64,000 nt of DNA from Adiantum capillus-veneris (lineage: Eukaryota > Streptophyta > Polypodiopsida > Polypodiales > Pteridaceae): assembly GCA_014529385.2 (NCBI GenBank), contig CM043968.1, positions 24,430,513 to 24,494,512 on the forward strand. Reading direction: 5' to 3'. The notes below the pieces were generated by a model, which did no database searches, was not told the origin of the DNA, and saw nothing but the letters and a program-made list of their open reading frames with translations. Both the position numbers and the translations under genes were made by a program. Numbering within the stretch: the stretch's first letter is position 1; each line of letters begins with the position of its first letter. Shown piece after piece: positions 44,434 through 54,353 of the stretch.

Positions 44434-44953
44434 TGATTTGTTCTAATATTCCAATTGGTTTCTCCGTGTATCCATCCGCTAATTGCAGTTTCATTCGAGT
44501 TTTTGTAAGAGCAGGCTTTCCCCATTTTTTCCATATCTCTTTGGTTGCAATGGCAATTCCTACCCCACTATCTAATATAGCAACCGTCTTTAATCCTTTG
44601 TACTCAAGTGGTAAGGTGGTGTTTCCTTCTTCTCCTTCACAGTAGTCACCCACCTTATTTACTGGTACTGGCTTTGTCTCTGGTTTCTTAGGCAAGGTGT
44701 CATCCATGTTTTCATATGAAAGTTGGTCATGTGAAGGGATTTTCAACCCCATCTTTTCTAGGCTTTTTCCCATTTGGCCCAATAGATGCGGTCTAATTTT
44801 TAGTAGCTCTGAGAGGTAAAGTGTGCATTGTATAGGAGAAGATATAAATTCGTGCAAGCTCTTGGTATCCATCATTTTTGGTGTGGCTTTCCACTGAGAA
44901 GGTACCATTTTAACCTCCGATTTTGTTTCAAGTTCTCCTATGAAAGATGGCAA
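44408..44953 (-). CDS. element C pre-protease linker and PR1 N-terminal half
   Basis: Ends in a frameshift relative to the next segment. Contains VGDYCEGEEGNTTLPLEY and VAILDSGVGIAIATKEIW, so the PR1 active-site D-S-G is intact. The upstream 100 residues match the SLHEF...LSELLKIRPH linker of B. Confidence 0.85.
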   Translation of the reverse strand: MPSFIGELETKSEVKMVPSQWKATPKMMDTKSLHEFISSPIQCTLYLSELLKIRPHLLGQMGKSLEKMGLKIPSHDQLSYENMDDTLPKKPETKPVPVNKVGDYCEGEEGNTTLPLEYKGLKTVAILDSGVGIAIATKEIWKKWGKPALTKTRMKLQLADGYTEKPIGILEQIIVLVWYRV

Positions 44954-45029
44954 CGTCTTTAGGGAGTGTGGTTTACTCTCTTCAGATAGAGAGATCTTAT
45001 ATCCCCTGGGGAAAATTTGTGATCCATGT

Positions 45030-45728
45030 TTATCTCAGGAATAGGTGTTGACTGTAAGGTAGTACTACCATCTTTTTGGTTTCTGATTGATTCCCACAAG
45101 GATTGTGGCCACGGTTTTTGCACATTTGCAACCTCTCTTTTTCATACCCTGGATGAGGATACGTCAGCCATCTATCCTCCTGGGTTTGATTGGGTTTTAG
45201 CCTAGCTTCATAGGCTTTCAACATCGCATCCAAAGGTTCAAACACTTTGACGACCAAGACTAAACCTCCTGAGTTAGTCTTTGACTCTTTAGGTCCCTTT
45301 GTGTTCTTGTTCCTTTCTTGCTCTTGTCTAAGCTGCTCTCTTTTTTGATTCAATTCAGTTTCCAAAGCTGCTTTCTCCTTCAGCCTCTTCAATTTCATTT
45401 TGTCTCGTCTGCCTTTCCATGATCTTCTTCCGAAGTTTCTCACCGATTTGTTCTCAAATTTTGTTTGAATAGGCAATGTGGCTTTTTCAGTTGGTTTGTT
45501 TTTGGTAGCTTCTTGAGCTTGAGCTCGAGTCATCACGTTTAAAGGAATGGCGGGTTCTACCTCGGATCCGCTTGAAGAAGGCATCACGCCTACAACATTC
45601 ATTGTTGCTTTCCCTTTGTAGTCTGGATTTTTAACACAATGTTGGCATAGATGGTCTATACCACAACGTTCACACAGAATACAAATAATTCGATTTGTGG
45701 ACCCTTGTTTGGACAACTTCGTGCCCAA
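45030..45728 (-). pseudogene. element C nucleocapsid and charged linker
   Basis: Begins with the knuckle CERCGIDHLCQHC (C-x2-C-x4-H-x4-C), then PSSSGSEVEPAIPLNVMTRA and a long Lys/Arg/Glu coil, as in B. Ends by frameshift. Frame breaks at both ends separate it from gag and PR1. Confidence 0.8.
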
Positions 45729-46849
45729 TGATCACCTCCACACTCATAGGATGGACCTTCTTGTTTCATAGTTGGTGATCCAGTCAATGGTTGGTCTTGC
45801 CTTGTGAGGATGTTCTTTGGACCATACTCATGATTGGCTATGAACTTGAGTGTATTCGCATCCATGAAGTATTGGTTTCTCATGGGTTGTGGCACATACG
45901 TTGGTTGAGCGTAGTTGACTATCACTCTCCCATCGTTCAAAAGATGCGGTTGTTGCACTAGCACTTGTTGCGGCTTCTGTTGAGTGCTACACCATGGAGT
46001 GGGATGATCCCCTCCACAAGTACTACATCTCCTCAATTGAGATTGTTGTACAATCAGCTTTTGTTTGTAGCCTTGGTTTATTCTTCTAATCACCCCCTCG
46101 ACCACTTGATCAATGATTGGTTCCCAAGGAGTTTGAACATCTCTCTTTGTTGTTGATTCGCTCTTCGGAGATGAAGCACTACTAGTCACATTGTTTGTAT
46201 CTTCAGTCACCTCTCCGTAGGCCTTACTATTGTCAACTAGATAAAGAGCTTCTCTAGTGACTTGGTCAAACGTCATGCATCCTTTTAGATGTAGGTCCTT
46301 TTTGAGAGTTTCATTCCTCAAGCCCTCTATAAAGAGAACTGATAATCTCTCATCTTGCGGTAACTCTCTCATGGGACATCTATCAATGTATTGTTTGAAG
46401 CAAAGCAAAGCTTCCTTCACTCTTTCGTTCGCTTTTTGTTTGAAAGCGTAGATTTGGGACATGGTGTTATGTTTGATTCCCCTTTTTGAGAATTCCTCTA
46501 CAAACTCTTGTAAGAGTTGTGCTATGTTGGGAAAATCATCCCTATGCAATGGTTGGAACCAACTCAAAGCTGTTCCTTCCAATGTCAACCCAAATCCCTC
46601 ATATTGAGTATGAAAATCCGCAATTCGTTCAGCTCTCAACACTTGTTTGAAAAGTGAGACATGAGCATATGGATCCCCTGACCCATCATATTTTGTCTTG
46701 ACACGTTGAACCACTTGATATGGTCTTAATCGTTGTGGTTCAGTCACCAATTTAACCAATTCGTGGTCTCTTGGAAAGACATCTCTCGCCCTATCCTTGC
46801 GTCTTGGAGAGAATCTTGGTGGAATCCTCTCTAATGTGTACTCTGGCAT
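45656..46849 (-). CDS. element C gag capsid and zinc knuckles
   Basis: 397 codons. Capsid region YDGSGDPYAHVSLFKQVL...LEGTALSWFQPL is nearly identical in type to B. Then CSTCGGDHPTPWC and YECGGDHWARSC knuckles. The frame is shorter than B gag because the N-terminal part lies in other frames upstream. Confidence 0.88.
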   Translation of the reverse strand: MPEYTLERIPPRFSPRRKDRARDVFPRDHELVKLVTEPQRLRPYQVVQRVKTKYDGSGDPYAHVSLFKQVLRAERIADFHTQYEGFGLTLEGTALSWFQPLHRDDFPNIAQLLQEFVEEFSKRGIKHNTMSQIYAFKQKANERVKEALLCFKQYIDRCPMRELPQDERLSVLFIEGLRNETLKKDLHLKGCMTFDQVTREALYLVDNSKAYGEVTEDTNNVTSSASSPKSESTTKRDVQTPWEPIIDQVVEGVIRRINQGYKQKLIVQQSQLRRCSTCGGDHPTPWCSTQQKPQQVLVQQPHLLNDGRVIVNYAQPTYVPQPMRNQYFMDANTLKFIANHEYGPKNILTRQDQPLTGSPTMKQEGPSYECGGDHWARSCPNKGPQIELFVFCVNVVV

Positions 46850-47300
46850 CGTTTTTGGCTGAAAGTAAGTAGAGATTAGAGTACCCTTGTATGTATATCT
46901 CTCGAGGTCAATGGGATCAACAAGTTTGTACTCACGTCCATACTTATCTACTTATCTACCATCAAAACTTGCACTCCGTGGGCATCTGTATATGTGAATG
47001 CATAGAGGTTCTTATGGGTGGTCAACTCTCTAGCATAGGGCTCTACACACTTGTAGAAGATATATGGATCCCCGTTTGTGAATCTATATAGGCCTCATAA
47101 GTGTAATCTGTAAGCACTCTCATGGATTCATTGGCTTTGATGAATCTCACGTTCGGTTTGTCGTTTAAAGGATGCCCCTCCTCTATGTATTCTCTCAATC
47201 CCCCTGTTGAAGGCATTGCAGCGTTTCTTGCGTTTTTCGTGTCTCCGAGTGGAGTAGAGAACCCTGGTGGTGGATGAGATTTTTCATGGTCAAGACTCAC
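46850..47300 (-). pseudogene. element C gag N-terminal region
   Basis: Minus-strand frame 47300-47043 (SLDHEKSHPPPGF, NDKPNVRFIKANESMRVLTD) and broken reading down to 46850 follow the B gag region around NFPNARLRRENETTRINTD and KKELEGYTYFGGP. Several frame breaks. The beginning of the protein is uncertain. Confidence 0.65.
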
Positions 47301-48844
47301 TTAAATTTTTCAAGATAGTACTTGACAAGCCCAACTTGGCTTAGTGCAATTTATCTCTTTTTGCCCCTGGTAAGGTCTCTCAAAAGTCAGGAATTTGTGA
47401 CTCTTTTGGTCTTTGAAAACTAGTTTTGGGTACCCTAAAATTTTGGATTTAGGAAACCTAGTAAAATTCAGCTCTAAAACCGCAAGCTTTCTTCCTAGCT
47501 ATACCTGACTCAATTTGGAGTTGTCTATCAAAAGTTAGAGCAATTTTGGTGACCTGCACTTGAGCACTCAAAACAGTCTCAGGACCAGAACACAGGAACT
47601 TTGGCTTGTATCTTGGCCTCCCAAAGGTATTTTTAGCTCAAACTTGAGATTTGGGATGTTCTCAAGTATGTGTACAAGATCACCAAGTCAGATACCCCCA
47701 CTATGCTGAGAGGTACATGGATCACGATCCATGTTCCCTGTCAGATTTTTTTCTCCAAATTTTTAATGTGTGTAGACAAGGCATATGCAAGCTATATACC
47801 AATTTTCAGCAAATTTTGAGGTTGAGGTACATGGATCACGATCCATGTTCAACCACATCTGAACTTGATCTCTTGGCAGCTTATTGCACTCTATATCCAC
47901 AAGCTAAATCTCAAATCTTTTTGGATTTGGACTTGTTTTGACAAGCCAAATGGTCAATACAAGATCTGCATTGGGTTTTCAGTCTGTCACCTGTTTTGTT
48001 CCGTTTTGACCCAAATTTGCTCAATTTTTTCCAGACTTGGACTTGGGGATATGTTTTCTTGTGTAAGCACTACTGATCTGGAAAGTTTCAAGTCAAGCTG
48101 TCACTATGGGTACATGGATCACGATCCATTTTTGGAGCCCAAATTGACTTCTCTTGGTATCATTAGAATCAGCATGACTAGTAGGTCCTATGGTATCAAA
48201 ATTTTTGAAAATGGACCTCTGGATTGAAAGTTAGGTCAGTTCTGGCACTTGCACAGAGTACTTGGCAGTTCTGGACTTTTGGTTTGGTTTTTGGTATCCA
48301 AATTCACTTTTGAAAAGACCACTAGACTCCTGGTGATGTCCTCTAGCAATGGTGCAAGTTTGATATCAGTCTGTGACAAAGGAACATGGATCGCGATCCA
48401 TGTACCTATGTGTCAGATTGCACTGAAACTTGGCACACAGCTTGTCCTTGGTCTCCTGATTCCTGCTATATGGTTTTTGTATGATTTGGACTTGTTTATG
48501 TCAGGCAAAAGTCAATTCACAAGTCTGTTTTAGAGTTTTCACCTTGAACAATTTATGGAACTTTTGATGACTTTTTTGGACTTTTTTGAAAAAACTCCTT
48601 TGGAGACTTTTGTTCACAATAGTCTCTACAGGCTGGAAAAGTTCCTGTCCAAAAATTTCTCAGAGGTAAATGGATCGCGATCCATGTTCCACCACTTTTG
48701 GATCTGAAAGTTTGGTGTGCTAATAGCTTGTGATGTTTGTAGCTTGCTCCACAAAAAAATTTGGATTTGGATCAGTTTTGCCCAACCAAAACTGACTTCT
48801 ACAGTCTATTGTGGCAGTTTTGACAATGTTCTATTTTTGGCTCT
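47301..48844 (-). other. leader of element C (left part), degenerate ~283-bp units
   Basis: Non-coding. Contains five palindromes (listed separately), and after several of them, at a similar distance, the motif TTTGGATTTGGA or a variant. The region thus looks like old tandem units whose palindromes are the best-kept part. Confidence 0.65.
47715..48687. repeat. palindrome array of element C leader, left of copia G (5 copies)
   Basis: 20-bp palindrome with half-site ACATGGATCG. Copies at 47715-47734, 47829-47848, 48112-48131, 48384-48403 and 48668-48687. Start distances: 114, 283, 272, 284 bp. The first three have CACG instead of CGCG at the centre, and the third and fifth have changes in an outer arm; the fourth is perfect. 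Confidence 0.95.
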
Positions 48845-49073
48845 TGTTGGAATTAGGGTTGCAGAGAAACACACACACAACTTGGAGAAGACAAAGGAAG
48901 CTCAAGGAACACGATAGAGAGTGTATAACTTAGTGTACAATGGAAAGATCGATAGCCCTAGAGTGATGGGCATTTATACAATGCTCGGGGGAAAAAACCT
49001 CCTAAAGAGGGAAAAAATGCCCCGGGGGTCCTAGTGTGTTCACACACATCACTACCACATGTATATGGTAACA
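48845..49073 (-). repeat. element G 3' LTR
   Basis: 229 bp from TGTTGGAATTAGGG to GGTAACA, followed by AATCCCCCC (minus-strand polypurine tract 49074-49082). No second copy in the window, so its age cannot be estimated. Confidence 0.8.
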
Positions 49074-49148
49074 AATCCCCCCTGGAGTGATGCGGTGAAC
49101 GAGAGCTGGCACATGAGTAAAGGGAAGTGCCATGCCCTAAGGACATGA

Positions 49149-50423
49149 TCAGTCCACAAAGGGGAGTAAGCCCAAAGCTTTGCAGAAAGCTTCAAGCTTC
49201 TCATGAGACAATGCCTTTGTGAAAAGATCTGCAAGGTTGTCCTGGGTTGGCACATAAGCCAAGCTGATCTCTCCTGTTGAGAGCCTCTCCCTGACATAGT
49301 GGAAATGCACCTCAATGTGCTTTATGCGAGCATGAAAAACTGGGTTCCTTGCAAGTGCCAATGCGCTCTGACTGTCAGTGTAGATAGTGTTGGTAGTGTC
49401 CTGTCCAACACCCAAATCAGCCATAAGGCGTCTGAGCCATACACACTCAACCGTAGCTGTGAAGACCGTCCTGTACTCAGCCTCACAACTCGAAGTGGCC
49501 ACAGTAGGTTGCTTCTTGCTCAACCATGATATACATGAACTTCCAAGCATGAAACAAAAACCACTTGTGGACACTCGCGTGTCAAAACAACCAGCCCAAT
49601 CTGAGTCCGAAAAAGCATGTAAGTCTGGCGGCAATGATCCCCCCTTGGGATAAAACAAGCCAAGATGTAAAGTGCCACTAAGGTAGCGGAAAATCCTCTT
49701 GACAGCCTGCCAATGCTTAGACCCTGGGCTATGCAAAAACCTGCTGACCTGTGAGACTGCAAACTGAATATCCGGCCTTGTGTTGCATACATAAATGAGG
49801 CAGCCAACAGCAGTTTGGTAAAGAGTGACATCAGCAGGATCGCCAGCATCATGTAGACTCAACTTCAAACCTGTTTCCATGGGAGTGGCAATAGGTTTGC
49901 AATCCTCAAGTCCAAACTTACATAGCAATGTCTCTATGTAACTTTTCTGACACAAGGCAATACCACCATCATACTGCTTAAATTTCATACCCAAGTAATG
50001 ATGCAACAGCCCCAAATCTTTCATCTTGAAAGTAGCATTCAAATCAGCCTTAAATTCAGCAATATGTCTCTCATTTGGTCCAGTGATCAGCAAATCATCA
50101 ACATAAATAACCACAATGAGAAGTAGATCACCCTCACGCTTTACATACAATGTGCTTTTTGTTGGACTGTTACGAAAGCCTTGTTTGACCAAATGAGTGT
50201 CAGCTTTCTCATACCAAGCGCGAGGAGATTGCTTCAACCCATACAAAGGCTTGTTACATTTGCACACTTTGTCCTCTTGTCCTTTTATGACAAAACCGCA
50301 AGGCTGCGTTACATAAACTTCCTCAAATATGTCACCATTCAAGAAAGCAGTAACAATGTCTGATTTATGTACATCCCAACCAAAATGAGCTGCCAATGCA
50401 CATAGAAAATGCACAGTAGTCAT
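49149..50423 (-). CDS. element G RT C-terminal part and RNase H
   Basis: 424 codons, open. KSDIVTAFLNGDIFEEVYVTQ, LYGLKQSPRAWYEK and IYVDDLLITG give copia RT including the YVDD box. SDSDWAGCFD, CEAEYRT and TDSQSALALARN give RNase H. Ends DLFTKALSHEK. Close to F in sequence type. Confidence 0.9.
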   Translation of the reverse strand: MTTVHFLCALAAHFGWDVHKSDIVTAFLNGDIFEEVYVTQPCGFVIKGQEDKVCKCNKPLYGLKQSPRAWYEKADTHLVKQGFRNSPTKSTLYVKREGDLLLIVVIYVDDLLITGPNERHIAEFKADLNATFKMKDLGLLHHYLGMKFKQYDGGIALCQKSYIETLLCKFGLEDCKPIATPMETGLKLSLHDAGDPADVTLYQTAVGCLIYVCNTRPDIQFAVSQVSRFLHSPGSKHWQAVKRIFRYLSGTLHLGLFYPKGGSLPPDLHAFSDSDWAGCFDTRVSTSGFCFMLGSSCISWLSKKQPTVATSSCEAEYRTVFTATVECVWLRRLMADLGVGQDTTNTIYTDSQSALALARNPVFHARIKHIEVHFHYVRERLSTGEISLAYVPTQDNLADLFTKALSHEKLEAFCKALGLLPFVD

Positions 50424-50455
50424 ACGACAAGTGGGAGCAAAAGTTTCTTCATAAT

Positions 50456-51432
50456 CTATGCCTTTTGCTGTGCATAACCCTTTGCAATAAGTCGAGCCTT
50501 ATGGCGATTGATCTCACCATCCGGCTTGCATTTCAACTTGTAAACCCACTTCGTACCAATGGCCTTTTTGCCAGGAGGTAAATCACATAAAGTCCATGTG
50601 TCATTTTCTATAAGTGCATCATATTCTGATTGCATGGCAGCCATCCAATTTTCTGAATTCTATGCTTCATCAAAAGACAAAGGCTCCTCAACATCATGTA
50701 AGCTAGACACAGCCAAAGCATAACAATCTGATGCATAAGATGCATGGCGAGAGCCTGAACGAGTACGACTAGACAAAGGTGCATCCAATTTACTGTCACG
50801 CAAAGTGTGCACCAGCCATTTTGGCATACCTCTAGCCTGCTCATGTTCAGCCCTTTCCTCATCAAGTACATCATGTACATCTGCATCAGTTATAGGCTGA
50901 TCTAGAACATTTTCAGAAACCCCCATAGGTTGTACATTTGCCTCATTGGAACTTACATTCATATTTCCACCACTGAAAAGAGGCAACAAAGTGTCTTAAA
51001 TGTCCTGTGAGCTTACATTACTGTCTCTAGTACATGACAGCAAGGGCTGAACAGAATCTTCCATAAACACTACGTCCCGTGAAACCAGAATACGTTTTGT
51101 TTGTGGATGATCCAACCTGTAACCTTTGCTTTTAGCACTATAACCAACAAAAATACATTTGACAGCCTTATCATCCAATTTTCTGCGCTGCACTTGTGGC
51201 ACCAAAGCATATGCCAAACAGCCAAAAACACGCATGTGCTCAATAGAAGGCTTTCTATCATGCCATGCTTCATATGGAGTAATAGATTGCAAAGCTTTCG
51301 TAGGACACCTGTTAAGTACATAAGTGGCACACGTGATGGCCTCAAGCCAAAAAGAATGCGGCACAGCTTGACTTTTGACCATACATCGTGCCATTTCCAT
51401 AAGTGACATGTTTTTCTTCTCAGCAACACCAT
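50456..51432 (-). pseudogene. element G integrase C-terminus, linker and RT start (broken)
   Basis: Frames 51409-50996 (ARCMVKSQAVPHSFWLEA, RKPSIEHMRVFGCLAYA), 50989-50660 and 50644-50456 (DLPPGKKAIGTKWVYKL) follow copia order but are separated by stops or shifts. Confidence 0.8.
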
Positions 51433-52317
51433 TTTGCTAAGGTGTATAAGGCACTGTACATTGGTGTTTTATCCCACGACTAGACAGAAATGCATTAAAT
51501 TCATGAGACATATACTCCCCCCCCCTCGATCGAAACAGAGGGTGCCCATAGTACATTTCGAGACAATTTTAGCCATAGCCAGAATTTGTTTGAAGCATGC
51601 CTGGAGATACCCATGCATGCCTGGAGTAATCATCAATGAAAGTCACGAAGTACAGGTAATTGCCCAAGGACGGAGTTTGCATGGGCCCACAAACATCACT
51701 ATGTACAAGTTGCAACCTGCATGTGGCCCGAACTGAACCATCCTTTGGAAACTTAGAACGTTGCATCTTACCCAAATACAGCCTTCACAAACATGTTTGA
51801 CAGGTCCTTCAAGAGGCGGCAAAGCAGCAACCATATCAGATTTCTGCAAACGTTGCAAACTGGCAAAATTCAGATGACCAAAACGTGCATGCCAAAGTTT
51901 TGCATCTGAAATAGCCCTTGAATCTGCAACAGCATATGCAAAATTTTGTCCACACTTGTCATACAAAGTGAGCTTATACAGCCCATGACACAAAAGGCCA
52001 GATGCAACAATTTCATCACCAAAACTGAGATCATCAACTGTATCTCTGTCATCCACAAATTTGACTACAAGTCTAAGTCTAGCAAGTGCGGATACAAACA
52101 AAAGATTCTTCTTGATCCCAGGTACATAAAGTGCATCAACAAGTGTGAAAGAACTGCCATTAGCAGCAGTAAGCACAATCTTTCCAATTCCCAGAACTGG
52201 ATAAGAGGCATTGTTGGCACAAGTGACAAAATTCCCATGAGGGACAGACTCGAGAGAGGTAAACAATTCACAATGTGAGGTAATGTGCTTTGTAGCACCA
52301 CTGTCGAAATACCACAT
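51433..52317 (-). pseudogene. element G protease and integrase N-terminal part (broken)
   Basis: 52317-51643 has WYFDSGATKHITS (protease) and LWHARFGH (gag-pre-integrase). After a frameshift near 51770, the next frame has VHSDVCGPMQTP and FIDDYSRHAW. Part of the integrase core between 51569 and 51432 is missing or unreadable (a short deletion or rearrangement). Confidence 0.8.
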
Positions 52318-53410
52318 GTGAATCTACAGCAACTGACAAGCATGCATCATGGACAGCAGGATTGTAAGTGCACTCTGCGCTAAAAGCCCATTGTGCATCA
52401 ACATCAGCATTACAGTCTCCTTTCACAGAAGACTCAACAATGGCTGCATGTGTAGTGGAACCAGTATTTGCAGTGGAACCACCCTCTTTCTTCTTAGCCT
52501 CTTTGGCCGTCAACTTAGGACACGACTTGATCAAGTGATCATTAGCTTTACAATAATGGCAACGCATCTTCTTTTTGCCCTTATCACCAGAATTTCTAGA
52601 CGAATTGCTGCTAGCAGAAGCATTAGGAACAAAAAAAATTCCACTCACAACAGAACCATAAGAAGTGGTTGCATTACTGTTACCACCCTTTCTTTGAGAA
52701 GCAATAAAACCCTGTTCAACTGCACGCTGCCTAGTCTTGTTTTTTCTAGAAAGTGACTCTTGCAACAGCAATGTGCATAATGCATCAAACTTGACAACTT
52801 CAAGATTTCCTTGGGTCATAAGTCTCCAAGTACTAGCAAAAGTCTGGTAGGAATCTGGTAAGGCATCAAGGACAGTCTGCACAAGGGAACTATCTGAAAT
52901 GACTTCACCTGCAGAAATAAGTTGCTCATTTATATCCTTGACACTAGCAAGGAAAATGTCCATATCATCTTCCTCATGCATAATCTTCGACTCCAGCTCT
53001 TTACGTAGCAAAGCAATTTTAGCCTCATTGCGACTTGCATAAAGACCAGCCAAAATATCCCAAGCCTGTTTTGCAGATTTTGCTGAACGGATGTGAGGAA
53101 CAATGGTGCGCTTCACAGACAACGCAATTAATGCATTAGCCTGCACATCCTTAACATCCCAACGAGCTTGTTCTGCCGTAGGCAAAACAACTCTAACAGC
53201 AACAATCCTTGCAGCAAGACCTGCAACATCCTCAACATCGCCTACATTCTCAGAATCAGGACGTACATCAATGCCCTGCACAATGTTCCAGACGCCCTTT
53301 GACACAAGAACATGTTGCATCATATAAGCCCACATAGGGTAGTTGTCCCCATCCAACGTGTCCTCAGCAGCAAACATCTTGAACACATATGTCTTGTTGT
53401 TGTCAGCCAT
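52268..53410 (-). CDS. element G gag
   Basis: ATG at 53410 (MADNNKTYVFK). Copia gag domain LDGDNYPMWAYMMQHVLV, then the knuckle CHYCKANDHLIKSC. Open over 380 codons, then a frameshift just before the protease. Confidence 0.88.
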   Translation of the reverse strand: MADNNKTYVFKMFAAEDTLDGDNYPMWAYMMQHVLVSKGVWNIVQGIDVRPDSENVGDVEDVAGLAARIVAVRVVLPTAEQARWDVKDVQANALIALSVKRTIVPHIRSAKSAKQAWDILAGLYASRNEAKIALLRKELESKIMHEEDDMDIFLASVKDINEQLISAGEVISDSSLVQTVLDALPDSYQTFASTWRLMTQGNLEVVKFDALCTLLLQESLSRKNKTRQRAVEQGFIASQRKGGNSNATTSYGSVVSGIFFVPNASASSNSSRNSGDKGKKKMRCHYCKANDHLIKSCPKLTAKEAKKKEGGSTANTGSTTHAAIVESSVKGDCNADVDAQWAFSAECTYNPAVHDACLSVAVDSHVVFRQWCYKAHYLTL

Positions 53411-53456
53411 GGTAAATGCTGCACCTGATGTGAAAACTGCTCGAAAATAGGAGAAA

Positions 53457-54340
53457 TGGAAAAATGGAGCATATGGTTCTTTTGGGAAAGTTGTTCCAAA
53501 TGGTACCAGCTACCTACTGCTCAAATCTCAGCCAAAAAATTTTCAAAATGTTTTCATGAGGTACATGGATCGCGATCCATGTTTGACAACATTTTGACAT
53601 GAAACTTGCTCAGCTTGAAGTTCATGTTATGGTGATACTCTTCCCGAAATCTTTTTGAATTTGGACAAATATTTCCTAGTCAAAAGTGAGTTTTTCTGTT
53701 TGCCCTGCGGTTTTTGACTAGTTTCTGTATTTGGCTATTTTGACCAACTTTTTTCAATTTTTTGTTGTGGCCCCTTTTGGCAAAGTTGTTTCACTAGTTA
53801 TCAGGGATGTACTTGTCAAATATCAGCCCCAAATGCCAAAAAGGTACATGGATCGCGATCCATGTTTGACAACATTTTTTCATGAATTTTGTTCTGCAGG
53901 TTCTCTATGCCCTGTAGAAGCCAAATCTTACCCCTTTTTGAATTTGGATCCCAAAATCTCAAGATTTTCCCAATTTTGTGTTTAAATCCATGTATTGGCT
54001 GTTTTTTCCCTAACAACCAATTCTGATGTGATTTTTGAGTTTTTCTTTCAAGCAAACTTGATCGAAGTACTATCCACTGATGTTCAATGTCACCGATCAC
54101 TTTTCATAAAAAATGGTCTCTGGGGTACGTGGATCGCGATCCATGTTCCTCTACAGAATCTGGCCAAACTTCTCAGATTGCTTCTAGAGAGTCTGTTGAT
54201 AACCTTGATCCACAAATTTTTGAATTTGGATCACTTTTGAGGTCTCTACCATCAAGTTTTTAGAATTTCAGAGTTATGGTTTTTGCCAAAATATGGTTTT
54301 CACCCTTTTTTTCCTCAATCTTTTAGCTCAATTTTGATGG
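53457..54340 (-). other. leader of element C (right part)
   Basis: Continuation of the C leader on the far side of G. Three palindromes, each followed after about 90-105 bp by TTTTTGAATTTGGA or a variant. No gene. The leader ends near 54340 without reaching a primer site or LTR. Confidence 0.65.
53563..54146. repeat. palindrome array of element C leader, right of copia G (3 copies)
   Basis: Copies at 53563-53582 and 53846-53865 are perfect 20-bp palindromes (half-site ACATGGATCG); 54127-54146 has one outer change (ACGTGG). Distances 283 and 281 bp. From 48668 to 53563 is 4895 bp, i.e. one 283-bp step plus the ~4612-bp G insertion. Confidence 0.95.
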
Positions 54341-54353
54341 TGGTAGTTTCTAC

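Larger units (their letters stand above)
48845..53456 (-). mobile_element. element G: Ty1/copia element lacking its 5' LTR, minus strand
   Basis: One LTR (48845-49073) with abutting polypurine tract, then a degraded pol and gag up to ATG 53410. To the right there is neither a primer site nor a second LTR; C leader sequence resumes at about 53456. Without G, the flanking palindromes would be about 283 bp apart, so little or none of C was lost at the junction. Related to F by sequence and by the shared polypurine tract. Confidence 0.8.
40009..54340 (-). mobile_element. element C: RT- and integrase-less gypsy derivative, minus strand, 5'-truncated
   Basis: The left LTR (40009-40915) and abutting polypurine tract mark the 3' end. 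Going right come an untranslated region, W-x-P-K tail, PR2, PR1, gag and a long leader with palindromes that contains copia G. No RT, RNase H or integrase exists between PR1 and PR2. The right LTR and primer site are missing; sequence typical of the leader stops near 54340, where a D gag remnant begins. I infer one deletion that removed the 5' end of C together with the middle of D. Proteins are closest to those of B in this window. Confidence 0.8.
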
